Positions 1 through 8,792 of a stretch of DNA of 64,000 nucleotides are shown here, piece by piece; the first letter of the stretch is position 1; each line of letters starts with the position of its first letter. Under the pieces are notes generated by a model. It did no database searches. It was given only the letters and a program-made list of their open reading frames with translations, and had not been told where the DNA came from. The position numbers were made by a program, and so were the translations under genes. The stretch comes from Rivularia sp. T60_A2020_040 (GTDB taxonomy: Bacteria > Cyanobacteriota > Cyanobacteriia > Cyanobacteriales > Nostocaceae), in contig JACYMD010000101.1 of the NCBI GenBank assembly GCA_015272215.1, positions 1 through 64,000 on the forward strand. The letters run 5' to 3'.

Positions 1-89
1 ATTTGCTACATAAGTATTCTAACCTATTTTTGCTCTTATAATTGTTTAAGTCCCGTTAATAATAACTTTGTTGATCAATAATAATCCTC

Positions 90-839
90 ATGCAACAAGC
101 CCCACCAGATCGAAATACATCTGAAGAAGAACGTTTTCAAGATGATTATTATTCTTATTTAGAGTCACCTGAAAATACACCCCGATATAAACCGACCGTT
201 TGTTTTTTAAATGACGCTTTCCCAGAATCATTTTCTTTGTTAGATTTAGGATGTGGAAATGCAGCTTTATGTAAGTATTTACCAGAGCGTTGCGATTATC
301 TAGGTATTGATCACAGCGAGTTAGCAATTGAACGTTGTTTAAAGCTTTTTCCTCAAAATAAGTTTGTAACTGCGGATTTATCGGTAAAGTTGCCTCAAAT
401 GGTTGAAAAAAACCAAAAATTTGATGCAATTGTTCTTGCTGGGTTGTTATTTCACAGCACCGATAAAAACACTTTAGAAAAAAAAGACGACCAAGAAATC
501 ATTAAATTTTGTTTACAAAATTTGCTCAGCGATCGAGGTTACTTAATTATTATTGTGCCTTTTGCTTACGGTAATCATTCTTCTCATACCTTGTTTGCTC
601 GCGGCGAATTGTTGCAAAATTCAGTGGAATCAATGGTAGAAAAGGCTCGCGGAAACATAGTTTATGAGAATATTTCATTGCTTACCGGCTTAGATCAAAG
701 AATTAAACAGCAAAAAACTATACCCGACTGGTTTGTTGCAGATAGCAATGCTGATTATACCAATTTGTATGCTGGAACATACATGGCAACTTGGACATTT
801 ATCAGTTCGCTTCATCCTGGGATAAGCCCTTATTTATAG
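90..839 (+). CDS. Class I SAM-dependent methyltransferase
   Basis: A 249-residue soluble protein with a clear SAM-binding motif I (LDLGCGNAAL, residues 51-60), followed by the ribose-binding acidic residue in LGID (Asp74) and a motif IV-like stretch FDAIVLAG near residue 115. This is the class I Rossmann methyltransferase fold; the substrate cannot be told from the sequence. It lies 66 bases ahead of a heme-oxygenase-like diiron protein on the same strand, so the two may be co-transcribed and act on a common small molecule, which is inference. The ATG start is the first Met of the open frame; no strong ribosome binding site is visible. Confidence 0.85.
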   Translation: MQQAPPDRNTSEEERFQDDYYSYLESPENTPRYKPTVCFLNDAFPESFSLLDLGCGNAALCKYLPERCDYLGIDHSELAIERCLKLFPQNKFVTADLSVKLPQMVEKNQKFDAIVLAGLLFHSTDKNTLEKKDDQEIIKFCLQNLLSDRGYLIIIVPFAYGNHSSHTLFARGELLQNSVESMVEKARGNIVYENISLLTGLDQRIKQQKTIPDWFVADSNADYTNLYAGTYMATWTFISSLHPGISPYL

Positions 840-905
840 AATCTTATTTATAGAACAATAAATGGGATTTTGCAGCAAAAGGAGTAAATACTAGAAAAAT
901 TTGCA

Positions 906-1985
906 ATGCATAGCAATACTGTACTTCCAATCGTTGACACAAAAACAACAGCTATCAACTACGATGAAGCTGAAAAACAGTTTATCAAACTATTGAAGCA
1001 GGAAGATTTAGATCAGCGTGTAGATGAATTGCATTCAGTAGTAAGTAATATTCAAAAAACTATTAACTTTGCGCTCTCAATAGCTTATCAAACAGCAACA
1101 GGGAATGATGCTGCACATTTATTTTTGCAAAGGATACTCTATCACATCAATCGGTTGAAGCTGTTTTGGTACGATGATTTACAAAGCTATATCAACGAAG
1201 ATTCTTTTTACCTACAAAAGCTACGGAATCGAATTGAATCAGTTTGGCAACAATGGGAAATAGCCCAACTTGATATAGAATCCTTTAAAGGAATAGATGT
1301 TAAACAAGGGCTATCCCAAAGAGTTGCAGCCGATATAGAACCACCTTTATCTGAAGATAATCTATATTACCGCGACCAATTGACTATGAGTGGTTATCGT
1401 CGTTTAGTAGCAATTGGCTCTCTGGATGGATTAGTGGAAGCGAGTCAACTTTCTCGAACTTTGGGTGGTGTAGGTAACGAAATTCATGCCGTATTAACGC
1501 GGTTGTTAGTAGAAGAATACGGTGGAGGTCGTCTTAGTCGCAAGCATTCGTCTCATTTTACAACAATGCTTGAACAATTAGGAATGGAAACTCAGCCGGA
1601 AGCATACTTTGATTTAGTTCCTTGGCAATTATTAGCAATCATCAATCATAGCTTTGTGCTTAGCGAACGCAAACGTTATTTTCTGCGTTACATCGGTGGA
1701 CTTTTGTACGGAGAACTTTCCGTACCATCGGGATTTCGTCCCTATCAAGCAGCAGGAAAGCGACTCGGATTATCAACAGAAGCCATGAGTTATTGGGATA
1801 TCCATATCAAAGTAGACGAACTACATGGAAAATGGATGTTAGATGATGTAGCCTTACCTCTTGTTGATAAATATCCCTCGGATGCTTGGCAAATGTTGCT
1901 TGGTTATGAACAACAAAAGTTGTTAAGTTGTCGTGCTGGTAAAGCAGTTACCCAAGCAGTAAAACAAGCCGATAAAATTGCTTAA
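906..1985 (+). CDS. Iron-containing redox enzyme, heme-oxygenase-like diiron fold
   Basis: A 359-residue protein that I assign to the heme-oxygenase-like diiron oxidase/oxygenase (HDO) superfamily, also called iron-containing redox enzyme. Visible metal-ligand-like motifs are the acidic pair Glu203/Glu204 with His214 (EEYGGGRLSRKH) and the H-x3-D-x2-H block His300, Asp304, His307 (HIKVDELH). The first 140 residues are helical and not recognised; the catalytic part is C-terminal (about 155-345). Members of this superfamily cleave or oxidise amino acids, fatty acids and other natural-product precursors; the substrate here is unknown. It follows a methyltransferase gene by 66 bases. A dispersed repeat starts at the base after the stop codon. 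Confidence 0.75.
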   Translation: MHSNTVLPIVDTKTTAINYDEAEKQFIKLLKQEDLDQRVDELHSVVSNIQKTINFALSIAYQTATGNDAAHLFLQRILYHINRLKLFWYDDLQSYINEDSFYLQKLRNRIESVWQQWEIAQLDIESFKGIDVKQGLSQRVAADIEPPLSEDNLYYRDQLTMSGYRRLVAIGSLDGLVEASQLSRTLGGVGNEIHAVLTRLLVEEYGGGRLSRKHSSHFTTMLEQLGMETQPEAYFDLVPWQLLAIINHSFVLSERKRYFLRYIGGLLYGELSVPSGFRPYQAAGKRLGLSTEAMSYWDIHIKVDELHGKWMLDDVALPLVDKYPSDAWQMLLGYEQQKLLSCRAGKAVTQAVKQADKIA

Positions 1986-2080
1986 CGTTGCTGAATCGTG
2001 GTATCAATTAAAAATGTAGAGACGCGATATTATATCTCGTCTCTACAAGAAGATTTTTAAATCACACATAATCGCGTTCA
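1986..2080. repeat. Dispersed palindromic repeat, truncated copy of the MITE at 19434-19546
   Basis: The stretch begins directly after the preceding stop codon with CGTTGCTGAATCGTGG, holds a palindrome TGTAGAGACG...CGTCTCTACA, and ends with AATCGCGTTCA. The same series of blocks makes up the complete element at 19434-19546. This copy lacks the right terminal repeat (ATCAGCAACG), so it looks like a truncated copy. Confidence 0.75.
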
Positions 2081-2099
2081 GATAACCTTTATAAAAGTG

Positions 2100-2163
2100 A
2101 GAAGTCGGGTTTTTAAGATAAATATCTGTAATCTCAGATAACCTTTATAAAAACCCGACTTCT
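2100..2163. repeat. Small inverted-repeat element (AGAAGTCGGGTTTTT family)
   Basis: Perfect 15-base arms AGAAGTCGGGTTTTT (2100-2114) and AAAAACCCGACTTCT (2149-2163) flank a 34-base core containing AGATAAATATCTG. The same element recurs at 31697-31760 and 56465-56528, and in imperfect or half form at 31778-31812, 32496-32555 and 60248-60262. Here it sits between convergent genes, where the hairpin could also act as a bidirectional terminator. Confidence 0.8.
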
Positions 2164-2176
2164 GTAATTTTTGTAG

Positions 2177-2887
2177 TCAAAGCGAAGTCATTATCTGAAT
2201 TAATTCCGAAGATAAATCAACCGTCATTTGATTGCGAGTAAATAAAACTCCAGCCAAAAGATAGATGTTTTCTGAATAAAAAGCCATATCTTTTTTTTGC
2301 ATTTCTCCAATAGCACTTTTAACTTTTGGTTCGGAACTGTAATAACCAAAATTTAAAGGCGAAATCATAAAATTAGCAGTAGAATAACCATTCGATATGG
2401 CATATTCAATTAATCCTTGGGGATTAGAATAGCTCGACACCATCAGCAATACATTTTCATAATTTAAAGACAGAAGTTTTCTGGCAATTTCTGAACCATC
2501 AATACCACCGTGCAATAAAGGCTGATAAATTTTATTATCTATTGCAGGAAGATAGGGCGGGTTTGATATCAGATATTCAGCATTAGCTATCAACGTACTA
2601 AAAAAACTTTGATTTTTGACTGTGTATCTATTCTCTAATTCGTACTTACGAAGGTTGGATTTAGCTACTTTGTAAGCTGAATCATTTAATTCAAATCCAT
2701 ATATTTTACCTGAGAATTTTGTTTCAAGTAAAGAATTAATCACTGGGGAACCATCACCAGAACCAAATTCGACAATAATTTCAGATTTATTGCATTGTTT
2801 GAGTACTAATTCTTTAATGCATTGAGAGTAGAATTCAGATTCTTCTGGGCAATAAAAGACATCTTTTAAACTTTGTTGAGTAAGCAT
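2177..2887 (-). CDS. SAM-dependent methyltransferase with NPPY motif
   Basis: A 236-residue protein with motif I VEFGSGDG (residues 39-46) and the NPPY tetrapeptide (109-112), typical of N-methyltransferases acting on a planar amide or amine (HemK/PrmC, N6-adenine and related enzymes). There is no accessory domain such as the PrmC N-terminal helical domain, and the region after NPPY (LHGGIDG) also resembles the PrmC/HemK-like group. The natural substrate is unknown; a small metabolite, a protein Gln or an exocyclic amine are all possible. The ATG start at 2887 has no neighbour closer than 200 bases. It is convergent with the diiron-protein gene. Confidence 0.8.
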   Translation of the reverse strand: MLTQQSLKDVFYCPEESEFYSQCIKELVLKQCNKSEIIVEFGSGDGSPVINSLLETKFSGKIYGFELNDSAYKVAKSNLRKYELENRYTVKNQSFFSTLIANAEYLISNPPYLPAIDNKIYQPLLHGGIDGSEIARKLLSLNYENVLLMVSSYSNPQGLIEYAISNGYSTANFMISPLNFGYYSSEPKVKSAIGEMQKKDMAFYSENIYLLAGVLFTRNQMTVDLSSELIQIMTSL

Positions 2888-3088
2888 TAGAGCTATGAAA
2901 AAGCTACAAAAGATAATTTAATCTTTAATGAGTTACACTCACATCTACCCTAGGTAAGTTGTACAGATATAACCCGTATATATTAGTGAATAACTTTCAA
3001 ATTCAATTGCATAAATTCTGAGATTTTCTCAAGAATACTTTTGCTAATGTTTTTTAAATTCAATTAAATTCAATTTAATTAAATTCAA

Positions 3089-4198
3089 TTAAATCAACAC
3101 CAAATTATCCCGATGTACGATTGTTTCCACACCTTCATAACCCAAAATTTCCGGAATCTGACTTGAACGTCGTCCGCGTATTTTTGTGAGTTCGCTGCTA
3201 TTATAATTAACCAAACCTCTGGCAATTTCCTTACCATCCTGATTGCACAATTGCACCGCTTCATTTTGCTCGAATTCTCCTTCTACTGCTGTAATTCCAG
3301 CAGCTAAAAGCGATTTTCCTCCACTAGAAATTGCAATTACTGCACCCGCATCCAAATATAATTTACCTTCTGGAACTAATCCGTATGCTATCCATCCTTT
3401 ACGAGCTGAAGTTGGTTGCGGTTGTGGTTCAAATTGGGTACCGATAGATTCACCTTGCAATATTTTTTCTATATTATTCGGTTGTTTACCTTCGGTAATT
3501 ACTGTTCTCACACCAGCAGCGGTAGCAATTCTCGCAGCCGAAATTTTTGTTGTCATCCCACCCGTACCCCATTGGGAACCGGATGAACCTGTTTCTACTT
3601 GCAATCTAGTCAATTCTTCGATATTACTTACTAATGCAATCGGTTGAGCATCGGGTACTAAACGAGGATCGGCTGAATAAAGTCGATCTACATCTGTAAG
3701 CAAAAACAACCAATCTGCCCGTACTAAACTAGCTACTAAAGCTGATAAAGTATCGTTATCGCCGAATTTGAGTTCTTCTACCGCAACAGTGTCGTTTTCA
3801 TTAACTACTGGAATTACATCAAGTTTTAATAATTCTTGAAAAGTATTGTAAATATTCAGATAGCGGCTGCGCTGTACTAAGTCGGTACGAGTCAGCAAAA
3901 CCTGAGCTATGGGTTGTTGTAAACTGGTAAAAAAATCGTCATAAATCCGCATTAGTCTTCCTTGACCAACTGCTGCAACTGCTTGTTTAATTCCAATTGC
4001 TTTGGGACGTTCCTTTAAACCCAGTCTCGCACAGCCTACACCCACTGCACCAGAGGAAACTAAAATTACTTTATAATCATTCCGTCTCAAATTACAAAGG
4101 GTTTCAGCCAAACTCGCAATTGTAGAAAGTGCTAAATGTCCGGTTTCGGGACGAGTTAAGCTAGAAGTGCCAATTTTAACAACAATTATTTTATTCAT
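3089..4198 (-). CDS. proB: Glutamate 5-kinase
   Basis: This 369-residue protein phosphorylates L-glutamate to gamma-glutamyl phosphate, the first step of proline synthesis. The amino-acid-kinase domain (about 1-255) shows VVKIGTSSL at the N terminus, VSSGAVGVG, the nucleotide-binding [17 protein letters not shown], and the [12 protein letters not shown] motif. A C-terminal PUA domain (about 275-365) follows, as in long-form bacterial ProB; the length is normal. The gene is monocistronic here, with no proA beside it. The bases just past the stop codon (3058-3085) are an A/T-only repeat of ATTCAATTAA units. Confidence 0.97.
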   Translation of the reverse strand: MNKIIVVKIGTSSLTRPETGHLALSTIASLAETLCNLRRNDYKVILVSSGAVGVGCARLGLKERPKAIGIKQAVAAVGQGRLMRIYDDFFTSLQQPIAQVLLTRTDLVQRSRYLNIYNTFQELLKLDVIPVVNENDTVAVEELKFGDNDTLSALVASLVRADWLFLLTDVDRLYSADPRLVPDAQPIALVSNIEELTRLQVETGSSGSQWGTGGMTTKISAARIATAAGVRTVITEGKQPNNIEKILQGESIGTQFEPQPQPTSARKGWIAYGLVPEGKLYLDAGAVIAISSGGKSLLAAGITAVEGEFEQNEAVQLCNQDGKEIARGLVNYNSSELTKIRGRRSSQIPEILGYEGVETIVHRDNLVLI

Positions 4199-4573
4199 TT
4201 TTGTTAATACTCGCTTCTCAGCAGAAGATTATCGATTTTAAAAACCGCTGAGACGCAAAGAGCGCAGAGGAAAGAGATAGGGAGAGATGAGAGGTAATTA
4301 TAGAGCGTCTTGGGAGCAGTTTAGTTATTTGTGCAGAAGTTTTTTTGGTCTCAAGATAAAACACAAGATAACAGCAACTAGATTCGCAACAAATAGCTAA
4401 AAGCGTAAAACGCCAATCCCTCGATTGAGTGAAGGTTGACGCTTTACATAATGGTATTTTATTTATTATGTTCAGAGTCTTTATTTGGCTGACTCCGATT
4501 TATCTATATATATATTTACATCTGTTAGATAGGTTACTTTTATTTTTTAAGATTTTTTTTAGATTTTAGGTAT
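4199..4573. other. Intergenic region proB / YqeG-like gene
   Basis: 375 bases without a supported gene. It contains a fragment of a common dispersed repeat (GAGACGCAAAGAGCGCAGAGG, split: GAGACGCAAAG at 4250 and AGCGCAGAGG just after) that recurs in variant forms near 32413, 36741 and 44198. A weak inverted repeat near 4396-4446 (TAAAAGCGT ... GACGCTTTA) could be a terminator for the minus-strand HAD gene's far side, but the stem is imperfect. Nothing else is recognised. Confidence 0.5.
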
Positions 4574-5122
4574 TTAAGGGTTGTCGAGATTTTTAACTCG
4601 ACGTTTTTTCGGACTAATAGAGGCTCCAAGAATTTCTGATATCCAGACTTCAAAATTACGGATGGGATGAGAACGCATTGCCGCATCGGGGTGGATAATA
4701 GGTTCAACCAACACGGAAAACATACCCAGACGATTACCGACAACGATATCAGTAAAAAGGCGATCGCCAACCATGGCAACTTGATGTGCAGGTAAGTCCA
4801 TTTGCTCTAGTGCTTGTTTAATTTTGCGTCGTGAAGGTTTAACAGCACCAAGGTAATAAGGTAAATTAAGGGAACGAGCAATGGAACCAATTCGGTTTTC
4901 ACTGATGTTATTACTTACCAACCAAATCTTGACCAAAGGACGAATTTGATTCACCCAATCTAGGAGTTCGTTTGAAGCGAAGGCGACAGTTACAGGAACC
5001 AAGGTTTCATCTACGTCTAAAACCAGTCCCTTAAGTTCGTATTGCTGAATAATTTCTGGTGTCAGATTTAATATAGAAGCTTCTAGAGTTAAATCGGGCT
5101 GTAACAATTGATTCCAATTCAT
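4574..5122 (-). CDS. YqeG family HAD IIIA-type phosphatase
   Basis: A haloacid-dehalogenase superfamily protein of about 182 residues. Motif I DVDETLVP carries the nucleophile/acid pair DxD near residues 38-40; motif II is WLVSNN, and motif III/IV is VGDRLFTDIVVGNRLG. These are typical of the YqeG/Gep4-like subfamily, whose Gep4 member dephosphorylates phosphatidylglycerophosphate in mitochondria. That suggests, but does not prove, a role in phosphatidylglycerol synthesis, an essential lipid of photosystems. I take the ATG at 5122 as the start rather than the TTG two codons upstream. Confidence 0.88.
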   Translation of the reverse strand: MNWNQLLQPDLTLEASILNLTPEIIQQYELKGLVLDVDETLVPVTVAFASNELLDWVNQIRPLVKIWLVSNNISENRIGSIARSLNLPYYLGAVKPSRRKIKQALEQMDLPAHQVAMVGDRLFTDIVVGNRLGMFSVLVEPIIHPDAAMRSHPIRNFEVWISEILGASISPKKRRVKNLDNP

Positions 5123-5357
5123 ATCCAATCTTTAAAATAGTAGCGGCAGTTAAGGAATTATAGCCAATATTTCAGACATTAATAATTGATAACTAAATAA
5201 TGGATTAGGACTTACGCAATTGGCATATTTTGATTGTAGGGGAGGCAAAAAGGGGTCTAGATTTTCTTCCCCCTTTATTGCCGTTGCTGTGACACTTCGC
5301 TTGATTGTTAACTTAACCTCAAAACCTAAATTGGCGTAGCCGTGAAACCATTGCCTA

Positions 5358-5627
5358 CTACCTGCCTATTTTCTCCAAAAGTGCTTCATTGATCACCGTT
5401 TGGTAGCCTATACCTCGTTTTTCTGCCTCTTGTTTCGCCCAGGCTATGATTTTAGGATGAAATCTGATCGAAATTGGTTCATACTTTTCTTCTTCATCCT
5501 TAGTTGCTCTTCCACGCTTCCTTAGTTTAATCCCAAACTGATTCGCGATTGCATCTCTGAATTTTTGGTTTTCTTCTGATGTAACTCGTCTTGCTATGTC
5601 AAAAGGAAACTCAGATTCCTGACTCAT
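5358..5627 (-). CDS. brnA: BrnA-type antitoxin
   Basis: An 89-residue protein with an unstructured, charged N-terminal half and a C-terminal ribbon-helix-helix-like segment (PISIRFHPKIIAWAKQEA, near residues 51-68, then GIGYQTVINEALLEKIG). This is the pattern of BrnA antitoxins, which bind and neutralise BrnT and repress their own promoter. It overlaps the end of the BrnT gene by 17 bases, with toxin first, the gene order usual for brnTA. Both assignments support each other. Confidence 0.88.
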   Translation of the reverse strand: MSQESEFPFDIARRVTSEENQKFRDAIANQFGIKLRKRGRATKDEEEKYEPISIRFHPKIIAWAKQEAEKRGIGYQTVINEALLEKIGR

Positions 5628-5886
5628 ATTGTTGACACTCCCTTTTTGTGGCTTTTCTTGCGCTAATTATTCTTATTCGCTCACCTCGCATGGTGAAAAC
5701 AACCACAACAATTGAGCCATCTTCTGCTTCACCAATTGCCCATTCCCTTTCTTCTCCTTGAGAATGGCTAGAGTCCTGCGTGAACATGAGGTAGGGGTCG
5801 GCAAAAACTGTTACAGCTTCCTCAAATTGAATACCGTGTTTCAAATAATTGGACTCAGCTTTATTTTCGTCCCACTCAAAGCGCAT
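5611..5886 (-). CDS. brnT: BrnT-type ribonuclease toxin
   Basis: A 91-residue protein of the BrnT family, whose members are RelE-fold ribonucleases that block translation. Recognisable family features are the N-terminal FEWDENKAESNYLKHGI, the central FEEAVTVFADP, REWAIGEA, and the C-terminal IRIISARKATKRE, which holds the conserved Arg/Ser/Arg residues. It is upstream of and overlaps brnA, and the two form one transcription unit. A second, unrelated toxin-antitoxin pair lies at 50128-50645. Confidence 0.9.
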   Translation of the reverse strand: MRFEWDENKAESNYLKHGIQFEEAVTVFADPYLMFTQDSSHSQGEEREWAIGEAEDGSIVVVVFTMRGERIRIISARKATKRECQQYESGI

Positions 5887-5975
5887 TTTTTATAGTATAT
5901 ACCAAAAATATTTGTCTTTGTTATCCTACACCGATTTGGACTTTGGGATGAAATAGTTTGTGTTTGCTGCTGAGT

Positions 5976-7586
5976 TTATTCTTCTAATGGTAAACCTAAT
6001 ACCAGCAAAAATTCTTCATCGTATATTGCTTTATCCCAATTAGCAGCGGATTTAACTTGTTCTTGAGTCAAGTTTTGAGTATTAGTCAAGTTGGTACCGC
6101 TAATGTTAGTATTTCTAATATTGGCACCATCAAGGTTAGCATTAGTGAGATTTGCATTTCTGAGGTCGGCACTATTGAGTTTTGCATTAGTTAAATCCGC
6201 ACCACTCAGGTCTGCATCTTTGAGGTTTGCATGGCGAAGATTGGCATCACTAAGATTAGCATTAGCAGCAATTAAATAAGCTTTAACACTATTAATCGAG
6301 AAATTTTGCGGAAACTTAGTTTTCTCGTCATATAAACAACCTTTAAGATATGCTCCTCTAAGGTCGGCACGAATCAAGTTGGTACCTCTAAGATTAGCAC
6401 TAGTCAAATTTGCACCTCTAAGATCAGCATCGCTCAGATTGGAACCTCGGAGATTAGCACGAGCTAAATTAGTATCTCTCAAATTAGCAATAGTTAAATG
6501 GGCTCCGCTAAGATGAGCATTTGCTAAGTCGGCATCTTGGAGATTCGCGTTAGGGGAAATCAAATACATCTGATGATTTCCTGGTGTAAAATTTTGAGAA
6601 AATTTAGTTTTTTCGTTGTATAAACTGCCTTTAAGTTGCGCTCCAGCCAGTTTAGCATCTTGAAGGTCAGCACCTCTAAGATTAGCTCCGATCAGTTTGG
6701 CATCTCTAAGGTCTACACCTCTAAGGTCTGCATTTCTCAGGTCGGCATTAGTCAAATCTGCACCTTTAAGATTAGCATCACTAAGGTTAGTATCTCTGAG
6801 ATTAGCATCCTTAAGATTAGCATCGGCAGAAATACGATACATTTGATAATCATCGGGATTAAAATCTTCAGGGAATTTCGTATTTTCGTTGTATAAACTA
6901 CCTTTAAGGTCAGCATCTTTAAAAGTAGCATTTTCCAAAAGCGTACCTCTAAGACTAGTACTTCTGAGATTCGCATTGCTAAAGTTTACACTTCTGAGGT
7001 CTGCATTATTGAAATTTGCACCTTCAAGATTAGCATTGTTAAATTTAGCCCCTTTAAAAATTGCATTACTTCCATCAGCATCACTAAGGTCAGCAAAAGA
7101 AAGGTTAACACCTTTAAACTTAGCTCCTCTAAGGTCAGCATAACTGAGGTTTGCACTTTTCAAGTTGACTTGATTAAGATTTATTTGTTGTAAATCTGTT
7201 TTTTCCAGATTTAATCGTTCTAGAGAAATACTATAATCTTTTAAAAACTCTAAGGCTCGAATTCTTGCATAACTAGTTGACACATTGGCAGCAGCAGCAT
7301 TATCAATTACTTGCCATGCTTCATATATTCTTGTTCTGATCCGTTCTGGACTTTCTAAAACATATAAAAATGCTGCGGTTAATATACTAAAGCCTTGAAC
7401 ATATTTTACTTGAACTACTGAAAATACTTGAGAACAAATTGATTCGGGATTATCGCAATTAACAGATGACCAGTTTTCAAATCGGTAAACTAATAATATT
7501 ACCGCAAAAGCAATAGTCAGAGCAGTTAATACACGCACGCAAACAGTTAAAACTTTTCTTCCCCAAGAAAAAGACAATCCATCCAT
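5976..7586 (-). CDS. Membrane-anchored pentapeptide-repeat protein
   Basis: A 536-residue protein with one or two hydrophobic segments at the N terminus (about 13-33 and 64-76), then long runs of A(D/N)LxX pentapeptides from about 125 to 500, which form a right-handed quadrilateral beta-helix. The repeats are broken by three copies of a spacer module (residues about 231-255, 322-345 and 418-441) containing LYNEKTKFPQNF and ending in an NANL pentapeptide. So the protein is built of superrepeats about 91-96 residues long. Cyanobacteria have many such proteins of unknown function, several membrane- or thylakoid-linked. Antisense open frames in this gene are products of the repeats. Confidence 0.9.
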   Translation of the reverse strand: MDGLSFSWGRKVLTVCVRVLTALTIAFAVILLVYRFENWSSVNCDNPESICSQVFSVVQVKYVQGFSILTAAFLYVLESPERIRTRIYEAWQVIDNAAAANVSTSYARIRALEFLKDYSISLERLNLEKTDLQQINLNQVNLKSANLSYADLRGAKFKGVNLSFADLSDADGSNAIFKGAKFNNANLEGANFNNADLRSVNFSNANLRSTSLRGTLLENATFKDADLKGSLYNENTKFPEDFNPDDYQMYRISADANLKDANLRDTNLSDANLKGADLTNADLRNADLRGVDLRDAKLIGANLRGADLQDAKLAGAQLKGSLYNEKTKFSQNFTPGNHQMYLISPNANLQDADLANAHLSGAHLTIANLRDTNLARANLRGSNLSDADLRGANLTSANLRGTNLIRADLRGAYLKGCLYDEKTKFPQNFSINSVKAYLIAANANLSDANLRHANLKDADLSGADLTNAKLNSADLRNANLTNANLDGANIRNTNISGTNLTNTQNLTQEQVKSAANWDKAIYDEEFLLVLGLPLEE

Positions 7587-7718
7587 CCCGTAAAATCTTC
7601 CTCACTTTCCACCAAGACACACCATAAAGGTAGTATATTTTTTATGGGATATGTGTTTATTTACTTACAAATATAATTTCCATTTACACAGTTATCAGTT
7701 GCCTCTTACCTTTAACCT

Positions 7719-8792
7719 TTAACCTTTAACCTTTTCTCTATCGTGAGGTTCCAATAGATTAGAAATATCGGGACCAGAAGGAATTATACCTCCGGGATTC
7801 AGTGGAAACAAATTTCCATAATAATCTTGCTTTACGCTGTCTAAATCGCAAGTTTGGGCGACTCTGGGAAGCTGATATAAATCCCGTAAATAACCACTTA
7901 AATTTGTATAATCTGCAATTCTGCGGCGATTACATTTAAATAAACTGTAATACACTATATCAAAACGAAATAAAGTAGTGAATAAACGCACATCGGCTAA
8001 GGTTAAATTTTCGCCACATAAATATCTGTTGTTTTCTAACCTTTGATTAATCTCATCTAAAACCGTGAATAGTTGCTCGCAACATTTATTATAAGCTTGT
8101 TGAGTTTGAGCAAAACCACAGCGATAAACACCGTTATTTACAGCATGATATATTTTTTCGTTCCATTCTTCTATTTCTGCTTTTAATTCTTCTGGATAAA
8201 GATTAAATTGGGGATTAGTTGCAAATTCATTTAATTGGGAATTTAACATCACAATAATCTCCGCACTTTCATTATTGACTATCGTTTTTGTTTGCTTATC
8301 CCACAATACCGGAACCGTACAACGTCCTTGATAATTCGGTTGTGCAACTTGATATATTTCTGGAACAGTGCGACAATTTTCTTCAGGATTATTTAAAACC
8401 CAAATTCCTTCATCGGGTGAAGGATAAACAATCGATACTTCTACAGCATCTTCAAGTCCTTTCAACGCTCTCACAACCAAAGTTCGATGAGCCCAAGGAC
8501 ATCCCAAACCTACATATAAGCGATAACGTCCCGATTCTGGTTGATAAAGATTATTGGATGAACTGCTGATGGAATTACGAAACTGACTTGAAGGACGGAT
8601 ATATTCTCCCGAAGAATTACTCGGTGCCAGCTTGGACATCATGATTTGCCACATAGTTGTCCAGACAAATTTTCCCAGTTTGATAATTAACCCTGAAGGT
8701 AAGGACTTTGCTTTTTTCTGAGTTTTATAAGTAGAATTTTGAGATTTTTGGGAATTTACGTCTTCTTCGGATGATATGATAGGCACTGACAT
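7719..8792 (-). CDS. Glutathionyl-hydroquinone reductase (Xi-class glutathione S-transferase)
   Basis: A 357-residue glutathione transferase of the ECM4/YqjG/PcpF type. The active-site motif GCPWAHR (Cys98) is the signature of glutathionyl-hydroquinone reductases, which reduce glutathionyl-hydroquinones to hydroquinones. Family features further along are NNESAEIIVMLN, the helical domain with GENLTLADVRLFTTLFRFD, and NLSGYLRDLYQ. The first 85 residues include a poly-Ser/Asn stretch. I take the ATG at 8792 rather than a TTG five codons upstream. The downstream flank (7700-7735) is a run of CTTTAAC heptamers. Confidence 0.92.
   Translation of the reverse strand: MSVPIISSEEDVNSQKSQNSTYKTQKKAKSLPSGLIIKLGKFVWTTMWQIMMSKLAPSNSSGEYIRPSSQFRNSISSSSNNLYQPESGRYRLYVGLGCPWAHRTLVVRALKGLEDAVEVSIVYPSPDEGIWVLNNPEENCRTVPEIYQVAQPNYQGRCTVPVLWDKQTKTIVNNESAEIIVMLNSQLNEFATNPQFNLYPEELKAEIEEWNEKIYHAVNNGVYRCGFAQTQQAYNKCCEQLFTVLDEINQRLENNRYLCGENLTLADVRLFTTLFRFDIVYYSLFKCNRRRIADYTNLSGYLRDLYQLPRVAQTCDLDSVKQDYYGNLFPLNPGGIIPSGPDISNLLEPHDREKVKG

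Noticed and set aside
1-89. Possible end of an upstream gene at the window edge
   Set aside because: All frames are interrupted by stops close to the first methyltransferase; nothing can be supported.
4540-4779. Minus-strand 79-codon frame overlapping the HAD phosphatase gene
   Set aside because: Lies in another frame of a well-supported gene and has no family match.
5210-5345. Possible gene fragment or mobile element downstream of brnA
   Set aside because: The GGACTTACGCAATTGG sequence looks like a dispersed repeat, but I see only this copy in the window and no clear ends, so I did not list it.
6091-7143. Plus-strand open frames across the pentapeptide-repeat gene
   Set aside because: They are antisense frames kept open by the repeated A(N/D)L codons; the products are low-complexity Leu/Arg/Ser chains.
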